Origin: Helicobacter anseris
Lineage (GTDB): Bacteria > Campylobacterota > Campylobacteria > Campylobacterales > Helicobacteraceae
DNA length: 64,000 nt
Reading direction: 5' to 3'
Assembly (NCBI RefSeq): GCF_003364335.1
Contig: NZ_NXLX01000007.1
Span: 1-64,000, forward strand
Part shown: positions 1 to 18,123 of the stretch, one piece after another
Layout: each line of letters opens with the position of its first letter
Position numbering within the stretch: position 1 is the first letter of the stretch
Made by a program: the position numbers and the translations under genes
Notes under the pieces: generated by a model
What the model was told of the DNA's origin: nothing
The model's database searches: none
Seen by the model: the letters and a program-made list of their open reading frames with translations, nothing else

Positions 1-121
1 ACTCTAGGGACTTTACCCCTCCTAGCAGAGCTGAAGTATTTCCCAAAAGATAAAGAAGAATTGATTGCCCTTGTGGCTGATGAGAGTATCAAACTAGATG
101 AGATTGATGTCAGCAAGATTA
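1..121 (+). repeat. 121-bp direct repeat, copy 1
   Basis: These bases are identical to 717-837 by direct comparison (offset 716). They encode the end of the signal peptide and the start of the mature BspA-like protein. Identity breaks at base 122 and becomes mosaic. Copy 1 may extend leftward outside the window. Confidence 0.95.
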
Positions 122-630
122 CAGATATGAGTTTTCTGTTTTGTCAAGTAGATCTGAGCGAATGTAAAAACTCAGCAAAAAAAAGAAAAAACTTTAAAGG
201 CATTGAGAAGTGGAACACCTCTAATGTAGAGAATATGAAAGGAATGTTTTATGGAAATGAAAGTTTTAATGAGCCTATTGGGGATTGGGATGTGAGTAAT
301 GTGAAAGATATGAGCAATATGTTTGATGAAGCAAAAGCTTTTAATCAACCCTTAGACAGATGGAATGTAAGCAATGTAGAGAATATGAGCTATATGTTTT
401 ACAACGCAATCTCTTTTAATCAGCCCCTAAACTCTTGGAATGTAAGTAGGGTTAAAAATATGTGGTATATGTTCTATAAAGCCACTTCATTCAACCAACC
501 CTTAGATAAATGGAATGTAAGCAATGTAGAGGATGTCTATCATATGTTTTCAAAAGCAGAGAGTTTCAATCCTCAATCTATCAAGAATTGGGATTTACGC
601 AAAGCAAGAAATGTGGATTATATGTTTTGA
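1..630 (+). CDS. BspA-like leucine-rich repeat surface protein (5' end outside window)
   Basis: The frame is open from base 1 and its first codons match the end of the signal peptide of the next gene, so only about 20 N-terminal residues are missing. The rest is tandem repeats of about 25 residues with the pattern W(N/D)VSNVxxM..MF..A..FNQPL, typical of the DUF285/BspA family of secreted or surface proteins. The frame ends at TGA 628-630 right after a YMF repeat end. Removing one T from the TTTT at 624-627 would read on as MFDNGVGDKKTRNR and stop at TAA 665-667, 13 bases before the next start. The present stop may therefore be a frameshift. The function is unknown; such proteins are usually linked to adhesion or host interaction. 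Confidence 0.7.
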   Translation, partial: TLGTLPLLAELKYFPKDKEELIALVADESIKLDEIDVSKITDMSFLFCQVDLSECKNSAKKRKNFKGIEKWNTSNVENMKGMFYGNESFNEPIGDWDVSNVKDMSNMFDEAKAFNQPLDRWNVSNVENMSYMFYNAISFNQPLNSWNVSRVKNMWYMFYKATSFNQPLDKWNVSNVEDVYHMFSKAESFNPQSIKNWDLRKARNVDYMF

Positions 631-680
631 TAATGGAGTAGGTGATAAAAAAACAAGAAATCGCTAAAGAAAGGAATCCT

Positions 681-1778
681 ATGAAAACCAAACTCTTGCT
701 CCCTCTACTCTCCATTACTCTAGGGACTTTACCCCTCCTAGCAGAGCTGAAGTATTTCCCAAAAGATAAAGAAGAATTGATTGCCCTTGTGGCTGATGAG
801 AGTATCAAACTAGATGAGATTGATGTCAGCAAGATTAAGGATATGAGTTATTTGTTTTGCAGAAGTGATTGGGATGAGTGTAAAAACTCAGCTAAAAAAA
901 GAAAAAACTTTAAGGGTATTGAGAAGTGGGATACTTCTAATGTAGAAAATATGGCAGGAATGTTTTATGACAATAAAAAGTTTAATGAGCCCATTGTGAA
1001 TTGGGATGTAGGTAGAGTCAAAGATATGAGCTATATGTTTGATGAGGCAAGATCTTTCAACCAACCTCTTAAAAAGCGGGATGTGAGCAATGTGAAAAAT
1101 ATGAAAGCAGTATTTAATAGAACGGATGCTTTCAACCAACCCCTAGATAAATGGAATGTGCGTAATGTAGAGAATATGGAGGAAATGTTTAAAGGTGCAA
1201 AGGCATTCAATCAACCTTTAGGCTCTTGGAAACTCAATCCTAAAGCCAATATCAAGGGTATGTTTGCAGAAAATAAGGCATTCAAACAAGATTTGAGTTC
1301 TTGGGGAGATATAAATCCCTTTAGAAAATTCAAACCCAAAAATAGAAAAGAGCTTTTAGAGATATTAAGAGATGAGAGTGTGCCACTTAAAAACATTGAT
1401 GTAAGTCAAGTTACAGACATGAGCTTTTTGTTTTGTCGTGCGATGGATACTTCTACCACAATGGCAGATTTTTTTCCAGAGTGTCAAGATTCTGTGGGAA
1501 GAGTTGATTTTAGTGGAATAGAAACTTGGGATGTCAGCAATGTAAAAACTATGGAAGGGATGTTTTAGGACAATGGGCGGTTTAATGAACCTATTGGGAA
1601 TTGGGATGTTTCAAATGTGACAAATATGAACAATATGTTTTTAAATGCCAAAAAATTTAATCAAGATTTAAGAAAATGGAATGTTTCAAATGTAGTGAAA
1701 TTTGGCTGTATGTTTTGTGGTTCTCCAATGATAGTTAATTGGGAAAAGCAGTTTAAGACAAGTGAAAATAGGGATTGA
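681..1778 (+). pseudogene. BspA-like repeat protein interrupted by an in-frame TAG
   Basis: The start chosen is ATG 681, preceded by AAAGGA and followed by a signal peptide (MKTKLLLPLLSITLGTLPLLA); a GTG at 642 is less likely. The product has two modules. Each begins with a (P)K.(K/R)(K/E)EL..L..DES segment (near 755 and 1330) and runs into DUF285 repeats ending in MF. The codon after a GMF repeat end is TAG at 1566-1568, where the paralogous repeats have TAT (MFYDN). The same frame then stays open with perfect repeat sequence (DNGRFNEPIGNWDVSNV...) to TGA 1776-1778. This is a recent nonsense change rather than a natural end. Without suppression the product is 295 residues; intact it would be 365. 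Confidence 0.8.
717..837 (+). repeat. 121-bp direct repeat, copy 2
   Basis: This is the second copy of the sequence at 1-121, lying in the 5' part of the downstream BspA-like gene. It is a substrate for recombination or gene conversion between the two paralogues. Confidence 0.95.
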
Positions 1779-1781
1779 AAA

Positions 1782-2505
1782 ATGAATAAAACTAAAATAA
1801 TTTCCAAGATTGCAGAAAAAACCATTCCCAAAAATGAGCAAGAAAATCACAACCAAGAGATGTTTCCTTTGCTTGTTCAATTATTTATATTTTTTTCAAA
1901 CAATTGGAAAAAATGGGAGCAGATACAGAAGAGGATGCTTTTGTCCAAAATGCAAGAGTATTTATTGAGCAATATGAGGGTTTCTCTTCTGATATATATT
2001 ACGATTCTGAAAAAATTCCTCACATTGGTTTTGGTTTTAATCTAAGTGATAAATCCACCTTTTTTCTTGTCAAACCAAAAATACAAGAAGAGGGATTGCT
2101 ATTTGAAAAAATTGAGGCTTTTACCTTCAAAAAAGAGGATGGAAAATATAAGCTGAAGAAAAATGATAAAAATTCAGAAGTATTTGGGGAATTAAAAGAC
2201 AAGTTTGATATTCAAGGCAAAAAACAACTCAATGATTTTCTCATCACAACCAAAGAAAAGCTTGCAGATGGGGCTAATGACAAATACCTAAAATCCATTC
2301 TAAAAGAGAATTTGCCTTTCCATATAAACAAGCAAGAAGCACAAAAAATTCTAAAACTCTTGATTGATAAAAAGAAATTGGATTTAGCAAAAAAATTATA
2401 TGGGATTTGCCAAAAGATTCAAACAAACACACACAAGAGCAATACAAGAAGCTTATTAATAGTGTCAAACCAAGATTTGTCGAAGCTATAATTAAGGGGC
2501 AATGA
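1782..2505 (+). pseudogene. T4-lysozyme-like (GH24) muramidase, two frameshifts at homopolymers
   Basis: Three overlapping frames join into one protein of about 241 residues. Frame 1 starts at ATG 1782, three bases after the BspA stop. It passes to frame 2 at the T7 run 1890-1896, and frame 2 passes to frame 3 at the A7 run 2389-2395. One extra base in each run would restore the gene, which then ends at TGA 2503-2505. The central part aligns without gaps to the T4 lysozyme active-site hairpin: Glu (codon 1976) for E11, Tyr for Y18, Asp (2003) for D20, His (2021) for T26, then I-G-x-G. A later INKQEAQKIL segment resembles the ITKDEAEKLF helix of T4 lysozyme. No signal peptide is evident, although FPLLVQLFIFF near residue 28 is hydrophobic. 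The breaks may be decay, phase variation or assembly error. Confidence 0.55.
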
Positions 2506-2915
2506 TGAAAAAAACTTTTTTATTCTTTTCTTTAATGTTCGCCAACGAACTTGCAAATCCTACACGCTTATTTTTTTCCCAAGGAATCAACACACAATCT
2601 CCAAGTATCCAACAATGTGTTGCGATCTTTATAGAACTTGCAAAAAGCAGTGATTATGGTTTCAAGCAATGGAGCAATGACAAAGAAGATGAAGAATACG
2701 TCAAAGACCACACATCTTTTCTGATAGACCAGTGGAGAAATGACAAAATTACTGCCAAGCTTTTTTTTGATTGGAAAGACCCTCAAGATGGGAGTGGATT
2801 GATGACTTGGCTAGAATACAATCCCACAACAGGAGAACTTAAAAATGTGATTTCTAAAGAGAAGCTAGAATATAATGAAGATATTGAAAAAAAAACTACA
2901 AACCTGCATTATTGA
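2502..2915 (+). CDS. Small exported protein of unknown function
   Basis: The gene overlaps the end of the muramidase frame (ATGA at 2502-2505), so the two are translationally linked. The product has 137 residues. The N terminus MKKTFLFFSLMFANELA looks like a short signal peptide, giving a periplasmic or secreted protein of about 120 residues. The mature part is rich in Asp, Lys and Trp (KQW, DQW, FDWKDP) and has one Cys. I do not recognise the family. Its position directly behind a peptidoglycan hydrolase and before a SUKH protein suggests a periplasmic inhibitor or immunity role, but nothing in the sequence proves this. Confidence 0.65.
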   Translation: MMKKTFLFFSLMFANELANPTRLFFSQGINTQSPSIQQCVAIFIELAKSSDYGFKQWSNDKEDEEYVKDHTSFLIDQWRNDKITAKLFFDWKDPQDGSGLMTWLEYNPTTGELKNVISKEKLEYNEDIEKKTTNLHY

Positions 2916-2930
2916 TACTGAGGAAAGAAA

Positions 2931-3320
2931 ATGAGCACAAAAATTAGTAAGAGGGTTGGGATAGTTGAGGATTCATTGCGTGTAACTCTCCCCAAAGAAT
3001 ATGCCAAATTTATAGAAGAGATTGGAGTATATCGTGGTGAGTATTTTGATGTGTATGGATATGATGAGAGCATAGAGGATATTGAGGACTATCCTTGTGT
3101 GATTGGTGCGACAAAACGCAATCGCAAATTTTATCCACTTTTTCCACAAGAGATTATGATCCATCACGATGAGTTCCTCAATAGCATTGTAGCTTTGGAT
3201 TGTGAGAGTGGTGTGGTGTATAACATAGATTTTGAAGAACGAAAAGAGATTGCTAAGAGTTTTGAAGAATGGTTTGAGTGGTTAAAAGATATAGAAAAAA
3301 AGGCTGGAGAGGAGGGGTGA
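2931..3320 (+). CDS. SMI1/KNR4 (SUKH) family immunity-type protein
   Basis: The 129-residue product has the SUKH pattern: an N-terminal LPKEYAKFIEEIGV helix, a central (Y)DVYGYDESI segment, the strand NSIVALDCESGVVYNIDF, and a C-terminal IAKSFEEWFEWL helix. It has no signal peptide and is acidic, as expected of a cytoplasmic protein. Many bacterial SUKH proteins are immunity proteins in polymorphic toxin systems, often against nucleases; others have unknown roles. It follows the exported protein after 15 bases with a good RBS (GAGGAAAG). No nuclease toxin gene is visible inside the window, so its partner is unknown. It could lie left of base 1 or be lost. Confidence 0.7.
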   Translation: MSTKISKRVGIVEDSLRVTLPKEYAKFIEEIGVYRGEYFDVYGYDESIEDIEDYPCVIGATKRNRKFYPLFPQEIMIHHDEFLNSIVALDCESGVVYNIDFEERKEIAKSFEEWFEWLKDIEKKAGEEG

Positions 3321-3397
3321 TTATATGTTCCTTATCTCATTTCAATACCTCCGTTAAGTTTAAATTTGCTTTTTTATCAATTTAAAAATAGAGTTGA

Positions 3398-3403
3398 TAT
3401 AAT
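3398..3403 (+). promoter_or_regulatory. Putative -10 box (TATAAT) for the LysE-type gene
   Basis: A perfect TATAAT lies 55 bases before the start codon at 3458 in AT-rich intergenic DNA. No -35 is evident, which is usual for Helicobacter vegetative promoters. Confidence 0.5.
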
Positions 3404-3457
3404 TAAAAACTAAATTTAATAAAAAAATCCTTAATACTCATATTACGGGAAAATAAC

Positions 3458-4099
3458 ATGCTTGATACTTTATCACAATACCAAAATGCAATTGGTAGCA
3501 TTTTAACCATTTGGATTCTAGCAGTGATTATGCCAGGACCTGATATGTTTTTGGTCATTCGCACTGCTATCAAAGGAAAAGCACAAGCAGTGATGTGTGC
3601 ATTTGGAATTGTTGCTGGAACTTTTGTATGGTTAATCGTAGGATTTTTTCTCATCAATCTTTTAAATAAAACTTCTTTTTTTGATTATATGCAATTAGCT
3701 GGGGGTTGCTATCTTATCTATATGTCAATAAAAATATTTTTATCTCTAAAAAATACTAGCAACTCCTCATATCAAGAAACACCATCAATACAAGATAAAT
3801 TTAAAAGTTTTTTATCAGGTATTATCACAAACCTCTCAAATCCAAAACCACCTATTTTTGTGAGCATTATCCTTGCAAAACTTCCACCTAATACACCCTA
3901 TCTTATAGATATTTTTCTATTAAGTGCAATGCTTCTTATCCCAACCTTTTGGTTTTGTTTTGTTGTAAAAATCTTTACAATTAAAAAATTTCTCAATGCT
4001 TTTTTGAAATATGCAAAGCTTATAGATGTCATTGCAGGTATTGTTTTTGGCTTATTTGGATTAAATTTAATATATGGAGTAATAGAAAAAGTGCTTTAA
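3458..4099 (+). CDS. LysE/RhtB family amino-acid exporter
   Basis: The product has 213 residues with about five to six hydrophobic segments and the family signature MPGPDM near residue 27, followed by a G-rich second helix (FGIVAGTF). Members export amino acids such as lysine, homoserine, threonine or leucine across the inner membrane by proton exchange; the substrate cannot be told from sequence. Length matches the family (about 200-215). The gene stands alone between the accessory segment and the convergent fusA gene, with its own -10 box. Its stop codon lies inside the first arm of an inverted repeat. Confidence 0.85.
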   Translation: MLDTLSQYQNAIGSILTIWILAVIMPGPDMFLVIRTAIKGKAQAVMCAFGIVAGTFVWLIVGFFLINLLNKTSFFDYMQLAGGCYLIYMSIKIFLSLKNTSNSSYQETPSIQDKFKSFLSGIITNLSNPKPPIFVSIILAKLPPNTPYLIDIFLLSAMLLIPTFWFCFVVKIFTIKKFLNAFLKYAKLIDVIAGIVFGLFGLNLIYGVIEKVL

Positions 4100-4117
4100 G
4101 ACTTTAAGTCTTAAAGC
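4093..4117. terminator. Inverted repeat between convergent LysE-type gene and fusA
   Basis: A perfect 12-bp inverted repeat (GCTTTAAGACTT / AAGTCTTAAAGC) with a single central base lies between two convergent genes. No strong T run follows on either strand, so its function as a bidirectional terminator is inferred from position. Confidence 0.5.
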
Positions 4118-4148
4118 AGATGGAAAGGAATTAGAAAAGAGATAAAGA

Positions 4149-6227
4149 TTATCCTTTTCTCTTTTCAATAATTTCTTTTGCAATATTTGCAGGAACTTCA
4201 CCATAATGATCAAATTCCATAGAATAAGTTCCTCTACCTTGAGTTGCTGAACGCAAATCTGTAGAATAACCAAACATTTCTGCTAATGGAACAAATGCAT
4301 TAACAATTTTTAATCCCATTCTATCGTCCATAGAGTTGATTTGACCTCTTCTACGATTTAAATCTCCGATTACATCACCCATATACTCTTCTGGAACTTC
4401 TACTTCTACTTTCATCATTGGCTCAAGTAAAACTGCTCCAGCTTCTCTACACGCATCTTTAAATGCCATAGAACCAGCAATTTTAAATGCCATTTCCGAA
4501 CTATCTACATCATGATAACTTCCATCATAAAGCGTTACTTTAAAATCTACTACTGGATAACCTGCCAAAACTCCACTTTGCATAGCTTCTTGAATACCTT
4601 TATCAACAGCAGGGATATATTCTTTAGGAATTACACCACCACTAATTTCATTAACAAATTCATATCCACTACCAGCTTCTTTTGGCTCAAGCTTGATAAA
4701 TACATGCCCATATTGCCCTCTACCACCAGATTGTTTTGCATATTTACATTCTTTATTTACAGACTTTCTTACAGTCTCTCTAAATGCAACTTGAGGTTGT
4801 CCAACTTCAGCTTCTACTTTAAATTCTCTTTTTAATCTATCAACAATAATCTCTAAGTGAAGCTCTCCCATACCACCAATAAGAGTTTGTCCTGTCTCTT
4901 CTTGTGTGCTTACTCTAAAGCTTGGATCTTCTTCTGCAAGCTTACCTAGTGCTATACCCATTTTCTCTTGATCTGCTTTTGTTTTAGGCTCAACAGCGAT
5001 ATGAATAACAGGTTCTGGGAATTCCATCCTCTCCAAAATTACTGGAGCTTTTTCATCACAAAGTGTATCACCTGTTAGTGTCTCTTTAAGACCTACAAAT
5101 GCACAAATCTCACCTGCATAAACTTCTTTAATATCTTCTCTCTTATTTGAGTGCATTTTCAAGAGTCTTCCTACTCTCTCTTTTTTGCCTTTAGTAGAAT
5201 TCAATACATAACTACCAGATTCCAACATTCCTCTATACGCTCTAACAAAAGTTAGCTGACCTACAAAAGGATCTGTCATAATTTTAAATGCAAGACCAGC
5301 AAAAGGACCATTATCAGAAGATTCTACATGGATTTCTTCTTCTGTCTTAGGATCAATCCCTTTAATATCTGCAACTTCTGTTGGTGCAGGTAAAAAATCC
5401 ACAACAGCATCTAGCAATGTCTGCACACCTTTGTTTTTAAAGGAAGAACCACACAACATAGGAATAAGTGTCATATTATGACATCCAATCTTAATACCTT
5501 TTTTTATTTCTTCAACACTTAGTTCTTCTCCGCCAAGATATTTTTCCATCAAAACTTCATCTTGCTCTGCCGCTGATTCTAGAAGTTTTTCTCTATATTC
5601 TTTTGCTTTGTCTAACAAATCTGCTGGTATTTCTTCTATATCATACTTAGCACCCATAGATTCATTATTCCAAATCAAAGCTTTCATTTGTATCAAATCA
5701 ATAACACCTTTAAAGCTATCTTCTGCTCCTACTGGTATATTGATAGGTACTGGATTTGCCTTTAATCTTGCTTTAATTTGCTCTTCTACATTATAGAAGT
5801 TTGCACCGATTCTGTCCATCTTATTAACAAAAACCATTCTTGGAACACCATATTTATTTGCTTGTCTCCAAACAGTTTCACTTTGAGGTTGCACACCTCC
5901 AACTGAACAAAATACTGCAACAGCACCATCTAAAACCCTCATAGATCTTTCAACTTCAATTGTAAAATCCACGTGTCCGGGAGTGTCTATAAGATTGATT
6001 TGGTGATTATTCCAAAAACAAGTAGTAGCAGCAGAAGTAATTGTAATTCCGCGTTCCTTTTCTTGCTCCATCCAGTCCATTGTAGCAGCACCATCATGAA
6101 CCTCACCAATCTTATGGCTTACACCTGTATAAAATAAGATTCTTTCTGATGTTGTTGTTTTACCAGCATCAATATGTGCTGCAATACCTATATTTCTAAT
6201 TCTATTTAAAGGAGTCGTTCTTGCCAT
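4149..6227 (-). CDS. fusA: Translation elongation factor G
   Basis: The 692-residue product is the GTPase that drives translocation of tRNAs and mRNA on the ribosome. GTPase motifs are complete: AHIDAGKTT near residue 17, DTPGHVDF near 81 and NKMD near 135. Domains II to V follow, with the domain IV segment GGRGQYGHV. Length is standard. It is the last gene of the block and sits 18 bases behind rpsG, in the same order as in H. pylori and the classical str operon, with tuf placed at the other end of the block. Confidence 0.98.
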   Translation of the reverse strand: MARTTPLNRIRNIGIAAHIDAGKTTTSERILFYTGVSHKIGEVHDGAATMDWMEQEKERGITITSAATTCFWNNHQINLIDTPGHVDFTIEVERSMRVLDGAVAVFCSVGGVQPQSETVWRQANKYGVPRMVFVNKMDRIGANFYNVEEQIKARLKANPVPINIPVGAEDSFKGVIDLIQMKALIWNNESMGAKYDIEEIPADLLDKAKEYREKLLESAAEQDEVLMEKYLGGEELSVEEIKKGIKIGCHNMTLIPMLCGSSFKNKGVQTLLDAVVDFLPAPTEVADIKGIDPKTEEEIHVESSDNGPFAGLAFKIMTDPFVGQLTFVRAYRGMLESGSYVLNSTKGKKERVGRLLKMHSNKREDIKEVYAGEICAFVGLKETLTGDTLCDEKAPVILERMEFPEPVIHIAVEPKTKADQEKMGIALGKLAEEDPSFRVSTQEETGQTLIGGMGELHLEIIVDRLKREFKVEAEVGQPQVAFRETVRKSVNKECKYAKQSGGRGQYGHVFIKLEPKEAGSGYEFVNEISGGVIPKEYIPAVDKGIQEAMQSGVLAGYPVVDFKVTLYDGSYHDVDSSEMAFKIAGSMAFKDACREAGAVLLEPMMKVEVEVPEEYMGDVIGDLNRRRGQINSMDDRMGLKIVNAFVPLAEMFGYSTDLRSATQGRGTYSMEFDHYGEVPANIAKEIIEKRKG

Positions 6228-6245
6228 CTTTTAATCCCCTTATAA

Positions 6246-6725
<480 letters not shown>

Positions 6726-7115
6726 TTATTTTTTATCAGCACCTTGCTTTGCTTTTTTAGCACCATACTTACTTCTAGAAACAGTTCTTTTTGCTACACC
6801 AGAAGTATCCAAAGCCCCTCTTATAATATGATACTTCACACCAGGTAAGTCTTTAACCCTTCCTCCTCTAACTAATACAATAGAGTGCTCTTGCAAGTTA
6901 TGTCCTTCACCAGGAATATAACTAATAACCTCAATCTTACTTGTAAGTTTTACTTTAGCTACTTTTCTTAACGCTGAGTTTGGCTTTTTTGGAGTTGTTG
7001 TATAAACACGAGTACAAACTCCTCTTCTTTGAGGACACTCAACCAATGCTGGTGATTTTGTCTTTTTTATAACTTTTTTTCTTTCCTTGCGGATTAACTG
7101 ATTTATAGTTGGCAC
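6726..7115 (-). CDS. rpsL: 30S ribosomal protein S12 (uS12)
   Basis: The 129-residue product sits at the decoding centre. The loop [10 protein letters not shown] and the segment DLPGVKYH carry lysines at the positions where changes (E. coli Lys43 and Lys88) give streptomycin resistance, so this allele looks wild type for that drug. It lies 85 bases behind rpoBC. That gap has no obvious terminator, so read-through from rpoBC is plausible, though a separate promoter cannot be excluded. Confidence 0.98.
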   Translation of the reverse strand: MPTINQLIRKERKKVIKKTKSPALVECPQRRGVCTRVYTTTPKKPNSALRKVAKVKLTSKIEVISYIPGEGHNLQEHSIVLVRGGRVKDLPGVKYHIIRGALDTSGVAKRTVSRSKYGAKKAKQGADKK

Positions 7116-7200
7116 GAATTTTTCCTTTCTTAAATAGTTTTTGTTTAAAAAATGTTAGATTCTACAAAAAAAAATCTTTTATTATGCTTAGAAACACAAA

Positions 7201-15906
<8,706 letters not shown>

Positions 15907-15935
15907 TCAAACAAACTTACTTAAAATGTTTAACG

Positions 15936-15966
15936 TAAAAAACCCAAAGTCCAAAAGAACTTTGGG
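15936..15966 (-). terminator. Hairpin plus T run between rplL and rpoBC
   Basis: Read on the minus strand, CCCAAAGT pairs with ACTTTGGG (15943-15950 with 15959-15966) around an 8-base loop and is followed directly by six T residues (15937-15942). This has the form of an intrinsic terminator or attenuator. It would lower transcription of rpoBC relative to rplL, as partial termination does at the E. coli rplL-rpoB junction. Confidence 0.7.
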
Positions 15967-15995
15967 CTAAACTAAATATTTTAATTTAAAAACAT

Positions 15996-16370
15996 TTATT
16001 TGATTTCTACTTTTGCACCAGCTTCTTCTAACTTCTTTTTAAAGTTTTCAGCATCTTCTTTACTTACACCTTCTTTTAATACACTTGGTGTAGCCTCTGT
16101 AGCTTCTTTAGCTTCTTTCAATCCTAAACCAGTGATTTCTCTTACCACCTTAATAACATTAATCTTATTAGCACCAGCATCAGCAAGTACTACGTTAAAT
16201 TCTGTTTTTTCCTCAGCGGCAGCTGCACCACCAGCAGCCACAGCACCAGCAACAACAGTAGGTGCAGCTGAAACTCCAAATTTCTCTTCAAAAGCTTTTA
16301 CTAATTCAGAAAGCTCTAAAACAGATAAACCACCAATATAATCTAAAATTTCTTCTTTTGTTATAGCCAT
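15996..16370 (-). CDS. rplL: 50S ribosomal protein L7/L12 (bL12)
   Basis: The 124-residue product forms the stalk that recruits translation GTPases. The N-terminal dimerisation helix ([19 protein letters not shown]), the Ala/Gly-rich hinge (residues about 40-52) and the C-terminal domain with LKEAKE and the GAKVE end are all present. It lies 11 bases after rplJ and before the terminator-like hairpin. Confidence 0.98.
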   Translation of the reverse strand: MAITKEEILDYIGGLSVLELSELVKAFEEKFGVSAAPTVVAGAVAAGGAAAAEEKTEFNVVLADAGANKINVIKVVREITGLGLKEAKEATEATPSVLKEGVSKEDAENFKKKLEEAGAKVEIK

Positions 16371-16381
16371 AATAAACTCCT

Positions 16382-16864
16382 TTAGTTATTTTCTTTTTGT
16401 TTCTTTAAATTATCTAAACCTGTAACAAAATATCTTGCTGGGGCAGTCCAAACAGAAAGCAACATACCAATAAGCTCATCACGACTTGGTAATTTAGAAA
16501 TTGCTGTAATATGCTGTTCATCAACTACTTGACCATCAAAACATCCCATCTTAACACTGAATAATTCTTTATTTTCATCAACAAACTTCATTACTAATTT
16601 AGAAAGAGAAATTTGCTCATTACCCCAAATAAAGATATTAGTATCCTTAATTTCAAATTCAGGGTAACCTGCTTCTTTTAATGCAATAGAAGCAAGCGTA
16701 TTTTTAATAACTTGCACTTTTGCATCTAACTTTCTAGCAGAATTTCTCAAAGCTTCTAACTTTCTTACACTTAAACCCTTGTAATCACAAATAATTAAAG
16801 AATTAGAAGCCTTAAAATCTGAAACTAAATTCTGTATCAGTACTTGTTTTTCCTGTCTTGTCAT
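16382..16864 (-). CDS. rplJ: 50S ribosomal protein L10 (uL10)
   Basis: The 160-residue product anchors L12 dimers to 23S rRNA. Conserved features are the DYKGLSV segment near residue 28, the KNTLA motif near 54, and a C-terminal helix for L12 binding. An 87-base upstream gap can fold into a leader consistent with feedback control by the L10-L12 complex. The RBS is strong (AAAGGAGG). Confidence 0.97.
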   Translation of the reverse strand: MTRQEKQVLIQNLVSDFKASNSLIICDYKGLSVRKLEALRNSARKLDAKVQVIKNTLASIALKEAGYPEFEIKDTNIFIWGNEQISLSKLVMKFVDENKELFSVKMGCFDGQVVDEQHITAISKLPSRDELIGMLLSVWTAPARYFVTGLDNLKKQKENN

Positions 16865-16877
16865 TTTTCCTCCTTTC

Positions 16878-16941
16878 TAGACTTAAACCATATATAAGGT
16901 AGATTCCTCCATTAAGCTAAGCCCTTATAGTCTTCAGTCTA
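16878..16941 (-). promoter_or_regulatory. Putative L10-type autoregulatory mRNA leader
   Basis: In the rplA-rplJ gap the minus-strand RNA can form an outer stem (TAGACT with AGTCTA, 16936-16941 with 16878-16883). It can also form an inner stem (TATAAGG with CCTTATA, 16923-16929 with 16893-16899), separated by asymmetric internal loops. This two-stem plan and its place just before rplJ fit the L10 leader family, which binds the L10(L12) complex to repress translation. The match to the family consensus was judged by eye. Confidence 0.55.
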
Positions 16942-16951
16942 AAGATAAAGA

Positions 16952-17656
16952 TTATTTAATATCTAAAAGTTCTTGTGCCTCAAGCTTCACCGATGGAGAC
17001 ATTGTTAAAGATAGAGCTGCTCCTCTAATATATTTTCCCTTTGCAGATGCAGGCTTTAACCTATTGATAGTTTTTAAAAATTCAATCAAATTCTCTCGAA
17101 TTTTTTCTTCAGTAAAACTAACTTTTCCAAGAGGCGCATGGATATTTCCCTTTTTATCTACTCTAAAATTCACCTGACCACTTTTAGCATTTTCAATAGC
17201 CTTTCCAACCTCCATAGTCACGGTGCCAGTCTTAGGATTTGGCATCAAACCTTTTGGACCCAAAATCCTACCAACCTTACCAACTAAAGCCATCATATCT
17301 GGAGTAGCTATCACCATATCAAAGTTTAAATTACCATTCTTAATTTCTTCAACCAAATCATCATCACCAACAACATCAGCACCAGCATTTTTAGCTTCAT
17401 CTGCCTTCAAGCCTTTAGCAAAAACAGCCACTCTGACTTTCTTGCCAGTACCATGAGGCAATACTACAGCTCCTCTTATCATCTGATCGGCATGTCGTGG
17501 GTCAACGCCAAGTTTTAAAGAAATTTCAACAGTTTCATCAAACTTAGCAGAGGCAAGTGTTTTAACTGTCTTAACTCCTTCCTCTAAACTGAAAAAATTT
17601 GTATTATCAAATTTAGATAATAAATTTTGTAATCTTTTGGCTACCTTTTTTCCCAT
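16952..17656 (-). CDS. rplA: 50S ribosomal protein L1 (uL1)
   Basis: The 234-residue product forms the mobile L1 stalk that helps release E-site tRNA. Recognisable segments are [14 protein letters not shown] near residue 50, [15 protein letters not shown] near 133 and the [13 protein letters not shown] strand. It is 29 bases behind rplK. L1 represses the rplKA mRNA in many bacteria; no clear operator was identified here. Confidence 0.98.
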   Translation of the reverse strand: MGKKVAKRLQNLLSKFDNTNFFSLEEGVKTVKTLASAKFDETVEISLKLGVDPRHADQMIRGAVVLPHGTGKKVRVAVFAKGLKADEAKNAGADVVGDDDLVEEIKNGNLNFDMVIATPDMMALVGKVGRILGPKGLMPNPKTGTVTMEVGKAIENAKSGQVNFRVDKKGNIHAPLGKVSFTEEKIRENLIEFLKTINRLKPASAKGKYIRGAALSLTMSPSVKLEAQELLDIK

Positions 17657-17685
17657 ACCTTAAATCTCCATTCGTTAATTTTTTA

Positions 17686-18111
17686 TTAATCTACAATCTC
17701 AATTCCCATACTTCTAGCACTTCCTGCAACAATACTCTTAGCTGCTTCCATACTATTTGCATTCAAATCTTCCATTTTTATACTCGCAATCTCTTCTAAT
17801 TGCTTTTGAGTAAGCTTACCAATCTTATTTTTTAAAGGATTATCAGATCCTTTAGTAATATTGGCTGCTTTTTTAATCAAATCAGTCACTGGAGGCTTTT
17901 TTGTAATAAAGCTAAAACTTTTATCCTGATAAACTGTAATAATAACAGGAATATTAAAATTCCCCATATCTTTTGTTTTTTCATTAAAAGCCTTACAAAA
18001 CTCCATAATATTTACCCCTCTTTGACCTAAAGCAGGACCTACAGGAGGAGAAGGGTTTGCCTTACCAGCAGGGATTTGAAGTTTTAATTCACCAACAATT
18101 TTTTTTGCCAT
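17686..18111 (-). CDS. rplK: 50S ribosomal protein L11 (uL11)
   Basis: The 141-residue product binds the GTPase-associated region of 23S rRNA and is needed for the RelA stringent response. Family motifs are [20 protein letters not shown] near residue 16 and [10 protein letters not shown] at the C terminus. It lies 12 bases behind nusG. Confidence 0.98.
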   Translation of the reverse strand: MAKKIVGELKLQIPAGKANPSPPVGPALGQRGVNIMEFCKAFNEKTKDMGNFNIPVIITVYQDKSFSFITKKPPVTDLIKKAANITKGSDNPLKNKIGKLTQKQLEEIASIKMEDLNANSMEAAKSIVAGSARSMGIEIVD

Positions 18112-18123
18112 TTTTCATCCTTC

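Noticed and set aside
628-630. TGA at the end of the first BspA-like frame as a selenocysteine codon, since selA and selC are present
   Set aside because: TAA follows at once and no SECIS-like hairpin is evident just downstream. A one-base frameshift explains it better.
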